Source of the DNA: an uncultured Oscillibacter sp.
Lineage (GTDB): Bacteria > Bacillota > Clostridia > Oscillospirales > Oscillospiraceae
Assembly: GCA_910587875.1 (NCBI GenBank)
Contig: CAJUOD010000005.1
Span: 1 to 64,000, forward strand
Reading direction: 5' to 3'
Length of the DNA: 64,000 bases
Position 1 is the first letter of the stretch. Every line of letters starts with the position of its first letter. The translations under genes and the position numbers were made by a program. Of this stretch, positions 1 through 9,259 are shown piece after piece. The notes beneath the pieces are model-generated. The model did no database searches. It worked only from the letters and a program-made list of their open reading frames with translations, and was not told the origin of the DNA.

Positions 1-24
1 CCCTACACGACGCTCTTCCGATCT
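1..24. other. Illumina adapter remnant at the contig end
   Basis: The first 24 bases match the 3' end of the standard Illumina read-1 adapter (it starts CCCTACACGACG and ends CTTCCGATCT). Genomic sequence begins at base 25, in the middle of mutS. This is a library or assembly artefact and should be trimmed. It also shows that base 1 is a contig end and not a biological boundary. Confidence 0.97.
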
Positions 25-1153
25 CTACATCCGCAAGCAGACCCTGGCCAACTGCGAGCGCTACATCACCCAGGAGCTCAAGGAGCTGGAAAACTCCATC
101 CTCACCGCCTCCGACCGGGTGGTGGCCCTGGAATACGAGCTCTTTACCCAGCTCCGCCAGGACATCTCCGCCGCCTCCGGCCGGGTCTTGAAGACCGCCG
201 CCGCCGTGGCCGAGGCGGACGCGTTGGCGTCCCTGGCCGCCGTGGCGGTGCGGAACCACTACTGCCGCCCGGACGTGGACGAGTCCGGCGTGATTGAAAT
301 CAAGGAGGGCCGCCACCCGGTGGTGGAGCGGGTCCTGAAGGACAGCCTCTTCGTCCCCAACGATACCTTCCTGGGGGAGAAGGAGAGCCGGACGGCCATT
401 ATCACCGGGCCCAACATGGCGGGCAAGTCCACCTACATGCGCCAGGTGGCCCTCATCGTGCTTCTGGCCCAGATGGGGAGCTTCGTCCCCGCGTCCTACG
501 CCCGCGTCGGCGTGGTGGACCGGATCTTCACCCGGGTGGGGGCCAGCGACGACCTCTCCGCCGGACAGTCCACCTTCATGGTGGAGATGACGGAGGTGGC
601 GGACATCCTCCGCTGCGCCACAAAGCGCTCCCTTTTGATTCTCGACGAGATCGGCCGGGGCACCTCCACCTTCGACGGCATGAGCATCGCCCGGGCCGTC
701 CTGGAGCACTGCGCGAACCCCAAGACCCTGGGGGCCAAGACCCTCTTCGCCACCCACTACCACGAGCTGACGGAGCTGGAGAGCTCCCTGCCGGGAACCG
801 TGAATTACAACATCGCGGTCAAGGCCCGGGGGGAGGAGATCGTCTTCCTGCGGAAAATCCTCCCCGGCGGGGCGGACCGGAGCTACGGCATCGAGGTCGC
901 CAAGCTGGCGGGCCTGCCGGACAAGGTGCTCCAGCGAGCCCGGCAGGTGCTGGAGGAGCTGGAGCGCGAGCACGGGGTCCAGTACACCGCCCCCCGGCGG
1001 GAGGCGGATCAGGTCTCCCTGGGCTCCATGAGCGAGGGGGAGGTGCTGGACGCCCTGCGCCGCTGCCAGCCGGACACCCTGACCCCCATCGAGGCCATGG
1101 GCCTCCTGTACGAGCTGAAGCAGAAGCTGGCCCGGGGGGACGGACATGGCTAA
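25..1153 (+). CDS. mutS: DNA mismatch repair ATPase MutS, 3' part only
   Basis: This is the C-terminal part of MutS, the mismatch-recognition ATPase that starts mismatch repair with MutL. The reading frame is open to the contig edge, with adapter before base 25, so the mismatch-binding N-terminus is missing; about 375 codons remain. Visible are the end of the lever/clamp region (YIRKQTLANCERYI at the edge), the Walker A loop GPNMAGKST near base 407, the Walker B/ABC signature LLILDEIGRGTSTFDG near bases 631-680, and the FATHYHEL segment near 750. The stop codon lies inside the start of the next gene (8-bp overlap). mutS, mutL, miaA and hfq lie close together here, a common bacterial order. 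Confidence 0.96.
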
Positions 1154-1856
1154 GAAGAAGCCCGCCGGCGGCCTGACCGGCCTGGAGCGCGTGGGGGGCA
1201 CGATTTTCTTTGTGTTCTACCTGCTCCTCCTCCCCCTGGCGGCGGGGCCCGCCCGGGAGCTGCTGGGGGAGCTGCTGGGAAAGCCCGTCTCCGGGGAGCT
1301 GTACGGCGCGGTGTACTATTACGGCCTCTTCGCCGTCACCGCCGTCCTCTTCCACCATCTCCTGGGGAAGACCACCCGCCGCTTTCTGGACGACCCCGTC
1401 TCCGCCCTCAAGACGGCGGGGGTGGGCGTCGTGGCCTATTACGGCCTGGGCGAGCTGGCGGCCCGGCTGGGGCGCATTTTCGCGGACCGCGCCGTAAACC
1501 TGAACGACGCCGCCATCTCCGCCCGGACGGGGAACGCCCCCCACATGACGCTGCTGATCGTCATCTTCCTGGCCCCCTTTGTGGAGGAGTTTTTGTTCCG
1601 CGGCCTGGTCTTCGGCGGGCTGAAGGAGCGGAGCCGTTTTCTGGCCTACGCCGTCAGCTGCGCCCTCTTCGCCCTGCTCCACGTGTGGCAGTTCGCCGTG
1701 GCGGGCCGGGACCCGGCCTATTTCCTGGTCATGGTCCGGTATCTCATCCCCGGCCTGGTGCTGGCCTGGGCCTACGACCACTCCGGGACCCTCTGGGCCT
1801 CCATCGCCCTCCACGCCGGGGTCAACGCCCTGGCGGCGCTGGCGGGGGCCCTATAA
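1146..1856 (+). CDS. CPBP family intramembrane metalloprotease
   Basis: A 236-residue integral membrane protein of the CPBP (CAAX/Abi, Rce1-like) family. The diagnostic motif EEFLFRG is at about residues 147-153, followed by FALLHVWQF, which carries the second-motif histidine, and a late SIALHAGVNAL segment. These are the expected metal-site motifs. At least six hydrophobic stretches are visible. Family members cleave within or near membranes, and in Firmicutes some act in bacteriocin immunity; the substrate here is unknown. The start overlaps the end of mutS by 8 bp, implying translational coupling, although it has no known role in mismatch repair. Confidence 0.88.
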   Translation: MAKKKPAGGLTGLERVGGTIFFVFYLLLLPLAAGPARELLGELLGKPVSGELYGAVYYYGLFAVTAVLFHHLLGKTTRRFLDDPVSALKTAGVGVVAYYGLGELAARLGRIFADRAVNLNDAAISARTGNAPHMTLLIVIFLAPFVEEFLFRGLVFGGLKERSRFLAYAVSCALFALLHVWQFAVAGRDPAYFLVMVRYLIPGLVLAWAYDHSGTLWASIALHAGVNALAALAGAL

Positions 1857-1896
1857 ACAACAGGGCGCGGCGCGCCCGGGAAAGAAGTTTTTCACC

Positions 1897-2808
1897 ATGA
1901 GTTTTTTTGACACGCTGGCGGAGATGCTGGTGCTGCTGTTCACCATCGCGGCGGGCTTCCTGGCCAACCGCCTGGGGATTCTGGGCGGGGAGACCGACCA
2001 GAAGATCTGCAAGCTGCTGCTGACCGTCACCCTGCCCGCCATGCTCCTGGGCGCCGTCTCCACGGGGGACGATCTGCCGGAGCCCTCCGTGGTCCTGGGG
2101 ACCCTGGGCGTGGCCCTGGTGTTCTACCTCCTGGAGTTCGCCTTCGTCCTGGCGGTCCCGCCCCTGCTGGGGGGCACGCCGGGGCAGAAGGGGGTCTGGC
2201 GGTACACCCTGGCCTTTCCCAACGTGGCCTTCATCGGCTACCCGGTGGTGACCGCCCTCTTCGGGCAGGAGGCCCTGTTCTACGCCGTGATCCTGGTCCT
2301 GCCCTTTAATCTCATGACCTTCACCCTGGGGCCGCTGCTGCTCACCGGAGCGAAGCGCTTCAGCCTCCGGCAGATGTTCTCCCCCTGCGTGGTGGCCGCC
2401 CTGCTGGCCCTGATCCTGGCCCTGGCGCGGCTGCGGCCCCCGGCGGTCATCGGGGAGGCCCTGGACTTCCTGGGCGGGGTCACGGTGCCCTTGTCCCTGC
2501 TCTTCGTCGGGTCCCTGCTGGCGGGGATCCCCCTGGGGCGGCTGCTGGTCTCCCCCCGGCTGTGGATGCTCACGGCGGTGCGGCTGCTGGTTCTGCCCGG
2601 GGCCCTGTGCTTCCTCCTCCGCTGGATGGGGACGGACCCCCTCATCCTGGGGGTGGCCGTCACCCAGATGGCCATGCCGGCGGCCATGAACGGGTCCATT
2701 CTCTGCATGGAGTACGGCGGGGATGCGGAGTGCATGGCCCAGGTCACCTTTGTCTCCACCCTGGCCTCCATCGTCACCATTCCCATCCTGGCGGCGCTGC
2801 TGTTCTGA
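1897..2808 (+). CDS. AEC (auxin efflux carrier) family transporter
   Basis: A 303-residue, almost entirely hydrophobic protein with about ten predicted membrane spans. The N-terminus has the AEC pattern: an amphipathic start, then AGFLANRLGIL and LLLTVTLPAMLL. The C-terminal half has the second repeat, with MAMPAAMNGSILCMEYGG. AEC carriers export organic anions such as malate or other small acids; the substrate cannot be read from the sequence. It sits 40 bp after the CPBP gene and 24 bp before mutL, so it is probably cotranscribed with them. Confidence 0.88.
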   Translation: MSFFDTLAEMLVLLFTIAAGFLANRLGILGGETDQKICKLLLTVTLPAMLLGAVSTGDDLPEPSVVLGTLGVALVFYLLEFAFVLAVPPLLGGTPGQKGVWRYTLAFPNVAFIGYPVVTALFGQEALFYAVILVLPFNLMTFTLGPLLLTGAKRFSLRQMFSPCVVAALLALILALARLRPPAVIGEALDFLGGVTVPLSLLFVGSLLAGIPLGRLLVSPRLWMLTAVRLLVLPGALCFLLRWMGTDPLILGVAVTQMAMPAAMNGSILCMEYGGDAECMAQVTFVSTLASIVTIPILAALLF

Positions 2809-2832
2809 GCGCCCCCGAAAGGAGGAATCCCC

Positions 2833-4770
2833 ATGCCTCATATTCAGCAGCTGCCCCCCCATGTGGCGGATCTCATCGCCGCCGGGGAGGTGGTGGAGCG
2901 CCCCGCCAGCGTGGTCAAGGAGCTGGTGGAAAACGCCGTGGACGCCCGGGCCTCCGCCGTGGTGGTGGAGCTCCGCCGGGGCGGCATGGGCCTCATCCGG
3001 GTGACGGATAACGGCTGCGGCATCGCCCCGGCCGAGCTGCCCGCGGCCTTCCTGCGCCACGCCACCAGCAAGCTCCGGGGCCCCGAGGACCTGGGGCGGA
3101 TCGGCACCCTGGGCTTCCGGGGGGAGGCCCTGGCGGCTATCTCCGCCGTCAGCCGGGTGGAGATCCAAACCCGCCGCCGGGCGGATCCCGCCGGGGCCGT
3201 CCTGCGCCTGGAGGGCGGCGTCCCCGGGGAGGTGGAGGAGGCCGGAGCCCCGGAGGGCACCACCATCCTGGTCCGGGACCTCTTTTACAACACCCCGGCC
3301 CGCTTGAAATTCATGAAGAAGGACAGCGCCGAGACGGCGGCCGCCGCCGGGCTCATGCAGCACCTGGCCCTGTCCCACCCCGCTATCTCCTTTAAGTTTA
3401 TCAAGGACGGCCAGGAAGCCCTCCACACCCCCGGAGACGGGCGGCTGGACTCCGCCGTCTACGCGGCCCTGGGCCGGGACTTCGCCCGGAGCCTCCTCCC
3501 CGTCAATGGGGGCGGGGACGGCGTCAGCGTCTCCGGCTTCATCACCCGGCCCCTCCAGGGCCGGGGCTCCCGGGGCATGCAGACCTTTTTCGTCAACGGG
3601 CGCTTCATCAAGTCCCAGCTGCTCACCGCCGCCCTGGAGGAGGGTTACCGGAATCAGATCATGAAGGGCCGCTTTCCCGGCTGCGTGCTGGCGGTGACCC
3701 TGCCCGTGACGGCGGTGGACGTGAACGTCCACCCCGCCAAGACCCAGGTGAAATTCGCCCAGGAGAAGGCCGTCTTTGACGCGGTCTACCACACCGTGCT
3801 GGACGCCCTGGCGGCGGAGGGCGGGCCCGTCTCCTCTCCCGCCCCGGCGGCGGAGCCGGAAAAAACCGTGAATCCCCGGGGGGACTTCTTCCGGACCATG
3901 GACGCCAAGACCTACCGGGAGCAGGGCGCAAAGCCCGCCGCCCCGCCGCCGGAAAAGCCTCTGCCCGCCTGGAACACGGAGCGGGGCGGCCCCCGGCTGT
4001 CGGACAGCGTCCTTCCCCTCCCGAAACGGGAGCCCCCCGCCCCGGGCGGGCGGACGGCCTTCCCGCCCCTGCGGGACGACGCGCCGCCCTCGGTGCTCCG
4101 GCGGGAGCCCGAGAAAGCGCCCCCCAAGGAGGAGCGCCCCTTTGTCCCGGCCATTCCCCAGGCGGGGACGGAGGTCCCGGGCCAGGAGGCCCTGGAGCCC
4201 CAAAAGGAGGCCCCCTGGCGAATCGCCGGGGAGGTGCTGCGGACCTACATCGTCTGCGAGAGCGAGGCGGGGGAAGTCTTTATCATCGACAAGCACGCCG
4301 CCCACGAGCGGATCAACTTTGACCGGCTGAAGGCCGCCCTGGAGCCCCCCATGCGCCAGGCCCTGCTGACCCCCGCCGCCGTGGAGCCGGGGCGGGAGGA
4401 GGCCGCGCTGCTGCTGGAGAATCTGCCTCTTCTGGAGGAGTTCGGCTTCTCCTGCGAGGACTTCGGCGGCGGGGCCGTGCTGGTCCGGGAGGTCCCGGCG
4501 GACATGGACGCCGCCGACGTGACCTCCACCCTGGAGGAGATCGCCGACAAGCTGCGCCAGGGCCGCTCCCCAGCGGAGCGCCGGGAGGCCCTGCTGCACA
4601 CCATGGCCTGCAAGGCCGCCATCAAGGGCGGCTGGAAGAGCGACCCGGCGGAGCTCCGGGCGCTGGTTGCCAAGGTCCAGAGCGGCGAGGTAAGGTACTG
4701 CCCCCACGGCCGCCCCGTGGCGGTGAAATTGACCAAGTACGAGCTTGAGAAGATGTTCAAGCGCGCATAG
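2833..4770 (+). CDS. mutL: DNA mismatch repair protein MutL
   Basis: A 645-residue MutL, the GHKL ATPase that couples MutS recognition to strand incision. The N-terminal ATPase motifs are clear: VVKELVENAVDA, DNGCGI, and GFRGEALAAISAV. A proline-rich linker spans about residues 330-460. The C-terminal dimerisation/endonuclease domain carries an IIDKHAAHERINFD segment, ACKAAIKGG and CPHGRP, as in MutL proteins of bacteria without MutH. The endonuclease motif is slightly off consensus (DKHA, ending in Asp, instead of DQHA ending in Glu). A good Shine-Dalgarno (AAAGGAGG) precedes the ATG. Last and first codons of neighbours are close, so this belongs to the mutS operon. Confidence 0.96.
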   Translation: MPHIQQLPPHVADLIAAGEVVERPASVVKELVENAVDARASAVVVELRRGGMGLIRVTDNGCGIAPAELPAAFLRHATSKLRGPEDLGRIGTLGFRGEALAAISAVSRVEIQTRRRADPAGAVLRLEGGVPGEVEEAGAPEGTTILVRDLFYNTPARLKFMKKDSAETAAAAGLMQHLALSHPAISFKFIKDGQEALHTPGDGRLDSAVYAALGRDFARSLLPVNGGGDGVSVSGFITRPLQGRGSRGMQTFFVNGRFIKSQLLTAALEEGYRNQIMKGRFPGCVLAVTLPVTAVDVNVHPAKTQVKFAQEKAVFDAVYHTVLDALAAEGGPVSSPAPAAEPEKTVNPRGDFFRTMDAKTYREQGAKPAAPPPEKPLPAWNTERGGPRLSDSVLPLPKREPPAPGGRTAFPPLRDDAPPSVLRREPEKAPPKEERPFVPAIPQAGTEVPGQEALEPQKEAPWRIAGEVLRTYIVCESEAGEVFIIDKHAAHERINFDRLKAALEPPMRQALLTPAAVEPGREEAALLLENLPLLEEFGFSCEDFGGGAVLVREVPADMDAADVTSTLEEIADKLRQGRSPAERREALLHTMACKAAIKGGWKSDPAELRALVAKVQSGEVRYCPHGRPVAVKLTKYELEKMFKRA

Positions 4771-4778
4771 GAGGAGCC

Positions 4779-5369
4779 ATGAAACTGCTGTTCATCGACG
4801 GCTGTGTCAGCCAGAGGGGGCCGGAGTCCCGGACCCGCGCCCTGGCGGAGGCCTTCCTCTCCGCCTTCCGGGAGACCCATCCGGAAGCGGAGGTGGAGAC
4901 CGTCCGCCTGGAGGCGCTGGACCTCCGTCCCTTCACCCCCGCCGCCCTGGACGAGCGGGACGCCCTGGCCTCCATTGGGGCCTTCGACGCGCCGGTGTTC
5001 GATTTGGCCCGGCAGCTCCGGGGGGCGGACGCTATCGCCGCGGCGGCCCCCTTCTGGGACCTGAGCTTCCCGGCGGTCATGCGGGTCTATATGGAGCACA
5101 TCTCCGCCAACGGCCTCACCTACCACTACGAGGCCGACGGCTGCCACGGGGACTGCAAGGCCTCCCGGCTGGCCTACCTGACCACCGGCGGGGACTTCGA
5201 GCGGCCCGAGAGCCTGGGTGTGCTGTACTGGAAGCAGCTGGCGGCCATGTTCGGCGTGCCCCGGTTCGACTATGTCTTCGCCGGGGGCCTGGACGTGGAC
5301 CCCGCCAAGGTGCCGGAGATCATGGAGGCCGCCTGTGCGCGGGCCCGGGCCCTGGGGCGGGAGTTCTGA
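4779..5369 (+). CDS. Flavodoxin-fold NAD(P)H-dependent oxidoreductase
   Basis: A 196-residue protein with the flavodoxin_2/azoreductase fold. The N-terminal strand LLFIDGCVS is followed by a Ser/Arg-rich FMN-phosphate loop (SQRGPESRTR). A central AAAAPFWDLSFPAVMRVYMEHI segment corresponds to the flavin-edge region of AcpD-type quinone or azo reductases, and TTGGD follows. It probably uses FMN and NAD(P)H to reduce quinones or related acceptors. It lies 8 bp after mutL and 1 bp before miaA, so it is inside the operon; a functional link to repair is not evident. Confidence 0.82.
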   Translation: MKLLFIDGCVSQRGPESRTRALAEAFLSAFRETHPEAEVETVRLEALDLRPFTPAALDERDALASIGAFDAPVFDLARQLRGADAIAAAAPFWDLSFPAVMRVYMEHISANGLTYHYEADGCHGDCKASRLAYLTTGGDFERPESLGVLYWKQLAAMFGVPRFDYVFAGGLDVDPAKVPEIMEAACARARALGREF

Positions 5370-5370
5370 C

Positions 5371-6315
5371 ATGGCCCCGAAAATCGTCTGCGTCGTGGGC
5401 CCCACGGCCTGCGGCAAAACCACCCTGGGGGTCCTCCTGGCGAAGCGCTTCCGCGGCGAGGTGGTCTCCGCCGACTCCATGCAGATCTATCAAGGCATGA
5501 CCGTGGGCACCGCCGCCCCCACCGAGGCGGAGATGGACGGCGTGCCCCACCACATGATCGCCGTCGCGGACCCGGCGGAGCAGTGGTCCGCCGCCCGGTA
5601 CGCCCAGGAGGCTGTGCCCGTCATCGACGATATCCTGGCCCGGGGGAAGCTGCCCATTCTGGTGGGGGGCACCGGGCTCTGGATCGACGCGGTGGTAAAG
5701 GGCCACGGCTTTGCGGCGGGCCAGGCCGGGGGAAACGTCCGGAAAGAGCTGGAGGCCCGCCTGGCGGCGGAGGGCATCGCCCCCCTGCTGGAGGAGCTCC
5801 GGCAGGTGGACCCGGCGGCGGCGGAGCGCCTCCACCCGGCGGACGAAAAGCGCATCCTCCGGGCCCTGGAGGTCTTCCGGGAGACCGGGAGGACCATCAC
5901 CGCCCACAACGAGGAGACGAAAGCCCTGCCCCCCCGGTACGACGCGGTCTGGATCGGCCTCCAGTTCGCCGACCGGGAGGACATGAAGCGCCTCATCGAC
6001 CGGCGGGTGGACCGCATGGCGGAGGAGGGGCTTCTGGACGAGGTCCGGGCCCTGCTGGCCCGGGGCCTGCCCCGGAATGCCACGGCCCTTCAGGCCATCG
6101 GCTACAAGGAGTTCCTGGCCGTCCTGGAGGGGACGGAGACGGAGGCGGAGGCCCTGGCGGAGGTGAAGCTCCGCTCCCGGCAGTACGCCAAGCGGCAGCT
6201 GACCTGGCTGAGGCGCAATCCGGACATCCACTGGATTTTTTGGGAAAAAGACCGGGATTTTGCCCGGGCCCTACAGGTTTCGACGGAAATTCTCTCCGCG
6301 GAGGGGGTATCCTAG
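5371..6315 (+). CDS. miaA: tRNA dimethylallyltransferase MiaA
   Basis: A 314-residue MiaA, which adds the dimethylallyl group to A37 of tRNAs reading UNN codons. The P-loop [11 protein letters not shown] is near the N-terminus, followed by [12 protein letters not shown] and [12 protein letters not shown], both typical of the family. The C-terminus has the [17 protein letters not shown] segment. The reading frame is open further upstream, but the ATG at 5371, one base after the previous stop, gives the expected MiaA N-terminus ([13 protein letters not shown]). Followed by hfq, as in many bacteria. Confidence 0.96.
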   Translation: MAPKIVCVVGPTACGKTTLGVLLAKRFRGEVVSADSMQIYQGMTVGTAAPTEAEMDGVPHHMIAVADPAEQWSAARYAQEAVPVIDDILARGKLPILVGGTGLWIDAVVKGHGFAAGQAGGNVRKELEARLAAEGIAPLLEELRQVDPAAAERLHPADEKRILRALEVFRETGRTITAHNEETKALPPRYDAVWIGLQFADREDMKRLIDRRVDRMAEEGLLDEVRALLARGLPRNATALQAIGYKEFLAVLEGTETEAEALAEVKLRSRQYAKRQLTWLRRNPDIHWIFWEKDRDFARALQVSTEILSAEGVS

Positions 6316-6437
6316 AAATTGGCAAAACGATTCGCCCGGAATCTCTCGGGGAGGCCGAGGATCATCGTTTCGCTGTACCACACAACTGCGCCTCCCCCCG
6401 GGGCGGCGCGCGGACAACAGAAAAAGGAGCGGACGAT

Positions 6438-6665
6438 ATGCAGAGCAAACAGAATTTACAGGACCTCTTCCTCCTCCGGGCCAAGCGGGACCGGGTGCCC
6501 GTCACCATGTTCTTGATGAACGGCTTCCAGATGCGGGGGACCATCACCGGGTTTGACCCCTTCGTGGTCATCCTGGACAGCGAGGGGCGGCAGCAGGTGA
6601 TTTACAAGCACGCCATTTCCACCATCGCCCCCACCAGGACCGTCTCCCTGACCGAGGAGGAATAA
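6438..6665 (+). CDS. hfq: RNA chaperone Hfq
   Basis: A 75-residue Sm-like protein with the Hfq signature: an N-terminal NLQDLFLL helix, then the Sm1 motif with [21 protein letters not shown], and the Sm2 motif [12 protein letters not shown] (family YKHA). It forms a hexamer that binds A- and U-rich RNA. The start was chosen at the ATG behind AAAAAGGAGCGG; the open frame continues far upstream only because of the GC-rich sequence. It sits directly after miaA. Confidence 0.96.
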   Translation: MQSKQNLQDLFLLRAKRDRVPVTMFLMNGFQMRGTITGFDPFVVILDSEGRQQVIYKHAISTIAPTRTVSLTEEE

Positions 6666-6717
6666 TCTCCCCGCCCCCGGGCGGGACCGAGACTGAGGAA
6701 GGCTACATAAGAGCGCT

Positions 6718-8010
6718 ATGAAAAAGAAAAAGAGCGGCTTAGGAACGAGCCTGCTGATGGCCGCCCTCTTCCTGGGGGTGGCGGCCTACTTCGGCGTCCA
6801 GGCGTTCCACTACCTGGACGACCCCCTGGGGGTGACCCTGGCCTACCGCTACGAGGTGGAGCACACCCTGGACCTGACGGGCTTCGTGGTCCGGGAGGAG
6901 CGGGTCCTGCCCGACGAGGGCGGCGGCCTCCTCCGGGTCCAGCGGGCGGAGGGCGAGCGGGTGGCCGCCGGGGGCGTTGTGGCCTCGGTCTACGCGGACC
7001 AGGCCTCCCTGGACCGCCAGGCGGAGATCGACAGCCTGGAGAGCCGGGTGGAGCAGCTCCAATACGCCCAGGACCTGGCCCTGGCGGCGGAGACCACCCG
7101 GAAGCTGGACGCCCAGATCACCCAGAATCTCTTGGAATACCGCCGCTTCCTAGCGGCGGACAGGCTCTATGACGCGGAGAGCACGGCTCTGGAGCTCCGG
7201 GCCCTGGTCCTCAAGCGGGACTACAGCGACGCGGGAAACGGCGACATCGCCGCCCAGCTGCAGGAGCTGGGGGCCCGGCTGCTGGAGCTCCGCTCCCAGG
7301 CCGAGGGCTCCGTCCGCCGGGTCACGGCCCCGGAGGCGGGGCTCTACTCCGCCGAGGTGGACGGCTTTGAGACCGTATTGACCCCGGACAACCTGGAGGG
7401 CCTGACCCCCTCCGCCCTGTCCGCCCTGGCGGCGGACCCGGCCGCCACTTCCCGGACGGGGAAGCTGGTGCTGGGGGACGAGTGGTATTACGCCGCCGTC
7501 CTCTCCGCCGAGGATGCCCTGGCCCTCCAGAGCCTCCAGGCGGAGAGCGGGGGCGCCCTGACCCTCCGTTTCACCAAGGGGGTGGACCGGGATCTGCCGG
7601 TGACCCTGGAGTCCGTGGGCCCCCGGGAGAACGGACGGGTGGCGGCGGTCTTCCGGGGCACGTCCTACCTCCGGGAGCTGACGCTGCTGCGCCAGCAGCG
7701 GGCCCAGATCGTCACCGGGACCATCTCCGGCATCCGGGTCCCCCGGGAGAGCCTCCGGGCGGAGCGGGCCTATCTGGACGAGAACGGGAAGGTGGTCTCC
7801 GAGGAGCGCACCGGCGTCTACTGCCTGGTGGGCCGGGAGGCCCGGTTCAAGCCCGTGGAGGTGATCCACAGCGGGGAGAGCTTCGTGCTGGTGGAGCCCG
7901 CGCCGGACCTGAACCCGGAGGTGGAGCGGGACGCCAAGCGCATCATCCGCCCCGGGGAGCAGGTGGTGGTCTCCGCCCGGGGCCTGTTCGACGGGAAGGT
8001 CCTCCAGTAG
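6718..8010 (+). CDS. HlyD-like membrane-anchored adaptor protein of the division gene cluster
   Basis: A 430-residue protein with a lysine-rich cytoplasmic start (MKKKKSG), one membrane span at about residues 10-27, a lipoyl/barrel-sandwich-like segment (GFVVREERVLPDEGGG ... GERVAAGGVVASVY), a coiled-coil section around residues 95-200, and a C-terminal beta-barrel region. This is the HlyD-type layout. A protein of this kind is commonly found just upstream of yggS-sepF in clostridia, which argues for an envelope or division role and not for efflux, since no transporter partner is nearby. Function is inferred from layout and context only. Confidence 0.75.
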   Translation: MKKKKSGLGTSLLMAALFLGVAAYFGVQAFHYLDDPLGVTLAYRYEVEHTLDLTGFVVREERVLPDEGGGLLRVQRAEGERVAAGGVVASVYADQASLDRQAEIDSLESRVEQLQYAQDLALAAETTRKLDAQITQNLLEYRRFLAADRLYDAESTALELRALVLKRDYSDAGNGDIAAQLQELGARLLELRSQAEGSVRRVTAPEAGLYSAEVDGFETVLTPDNLEGLTPSALSALAADPAATSRTGKLVLGDEWYYAAVLSAEDALALQSLQAESGGALTLRFTKGVDRDLPVTLESVGPRENGRVAAVFRGTSYLRELTLLRQQRAQIVTGTISGIRVPRESLRAERAYLDENGKVVSEERTGVYCLVGREARFKPVEVIHSGESFVLVEPAPDLNPEVERDAKRIIRPGEQVVVSARGLFDGKVLQ

Positions 8011-8048
8011 ACCCGAAATCTACCAACAAAGAAAGAAGGCTTCAGCGT

Positions 8049-8741
8049 ATGTCTATCGCGGAAAACATCGCCCGGGTCCGGGCGAACATCGCCGCCGCCG
8101 CCCGGGAGGCGGGAAGGGACCCCGGGGAAGTCACCCTGGTGGGGGCCAGCAAAATGAACGACGCCCCCGCCTGCCGGGCAGCCATTGCCGCCGGCATCGA
8201 CGCCCTGGGGGAGAACCGGGTCCAGGAAATGACCGCCAAGCTGGCGGAACACGCCTACGACGGCGCGCCCCTCCACTTCATCGGCCACCTCCAGCGGAAC
8301 AAGGCGAAGCAGGTGGTGGGAAACGTGCGCCTCATCCAGTCCGTGGGCTCCCCGGAGCTGCTGGAAGAAATTGAGAAAACCGCCGGGAAGCTTGACATCG
8401 TCCAGGACATCCTCCTGGAGGTCAACATCGGCGAGGAGGAGGCCAAGAGCGGCTTTGCCCCGGCGGCCCTCCTCTCCGGGGCGGAAACGGCCCTGAAAAA
8501 GGAGCACGTGAGGGTGCTGGGACTGATGACCATTCCCCCGGCGGAGGCGAGCCGGGAGGAGAACCTTCAATATTTTGACAAAGTTCGGGCGCTGTTCCTT
8601 GACATGAACGAGAAATTGTTTCATAATGGTCTTCAGGTTCTGTCCATGGGCATGAGCGGCGATTACGAGGATGCCGTCCGCGCCGGGGCCACCATGGTCC
8701 GGGTGGGAACCGCCATCTTCGGAAGCCGCCATTACACATAA
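8049..8741 (+). CDS. YggS family PLP-binding protein
   Basis: A 230-residue protein of the YggS/YlmE/PROSC family, which binds pyridoxal phosphate and helps vitamin B6 and amino acid homeostasis without a known enzymatic reaction. Recognisable are LVGASKMN with the PLP-lysine, GENRVQEM, FIGHLQRNK, LGLMTIPP and the C-terminal LSMGMSGDYEDAVRAGATMVRVGTAIFG region that binds the phosphate. The ATG at 8049 was chosen because the sequence upstream is the shadow of the previous gene. Next to sepF, as in many Firmicutes. Confidence 0.94.
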   Translation: MSIAENIARVRANIAAAAREAGRDPGEVTLVGASKMNDAPACRAAIAAGIDALGENRVQEMTAKLAEHAYDGAPLHFIGHLQRNKAKQVVGNVRLIQSVGSPELLEEIEKTAGKLDIVQDILLEVNIGEEEAKSGFAPAALLSGAETALKKEHVRVLGLMTIPPAEASREENLQYFDKVRALFLDMNEKLFHNGLQVLSMGMSGDYEDAVRAGATMVRVGTAIFGSRHYT

Positions 8742-8772
8742 GATCACGAAACTACATACGGGAGGTACATCC

Positions 8773-9213
8773 ATGAGCATCCTGGACGAGATAAAAAAGC
8801 TGACGCACCCCTACGAGGACGAGGACGACGACCCCGCCGAATTTGAAGACGAGGGCCAGGAGCGGGACATGTTTGAGGAGCGCCGCTCCTCCCGCTACGA
8901 CGACCGCCGGAACAAGGTGGTCAACATCCACGCCACCACCCAGCTGAAGGTGGTCCTGGTGAAGCCGGAGCGCTTCGAGAACGCCTCCGAAATCGCCGAC
9001 CAGCTGAAGGACAAGCGGACGGTGGTTCTGAACCTGGAGTCCACCAACAAGGACGTGGCCCGGCGGCTCATCGACTTCCTCTCAGGCGTGGCCTACGCCG
9101 GAGAGGGCAAGATCAAAAAAGTGGCTGCCAACACCTACATCATCACGCCCTACCACGTGGACATCGAGGGCGACCTGATCGACGAGCTGGAAAACAACGG
9201 GCTGTATTTCTGA
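8773..9213 (+). CDS. sepF: Cell division protein SepF
   Basis: A 146-residue SepF. It has an amphipathic membrane-binding N-terminal helix (MSILDEIKKLTH), an acidic linker (about residues 14-45), and the globular core with VVLVKPERFENASEIAD, KRTVVLNLE, ARRLIDFLSGVAYA and a C-terminal strand. SepF anchors FtsZ to the membrane and organises the septal ring. A clear Shine-Dalgarno (GGGAGG) lies before the ATG. It is located between yggS and divIVA, the usual Firmicute arrangement. Confidence 0.95.
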   Translation: MSILDEIKKLTHPYEDEDDDPAEFEDEGQERDMFEERRSSRYDDRRNKVVNIHATTQLKVVLVKPERFENASEIADQLKDKRTVVLNLESTNKDVARRLIDFLSGVAYAGEGKIKKVAANTYIITPYHVDIEGDLIDELENNGLYF

Positions 9214-9259
9214 AGAACTTAGACACTGACGACTTGCGCTCTGGGGAGGATTTGCGACT

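Noticed and set aside
1822..4707. A 961-codon open frame on the minus strand across mutL and the transporter
   Set aside because: It is a shadow caused by GC-rich third positions; the protein is low-complexity Gly/Pro/Arg/Gln-rich and the plus strand holds clear mutL and AEC genes. Many other long antisense frames in the first 55 kb are of the same kind.
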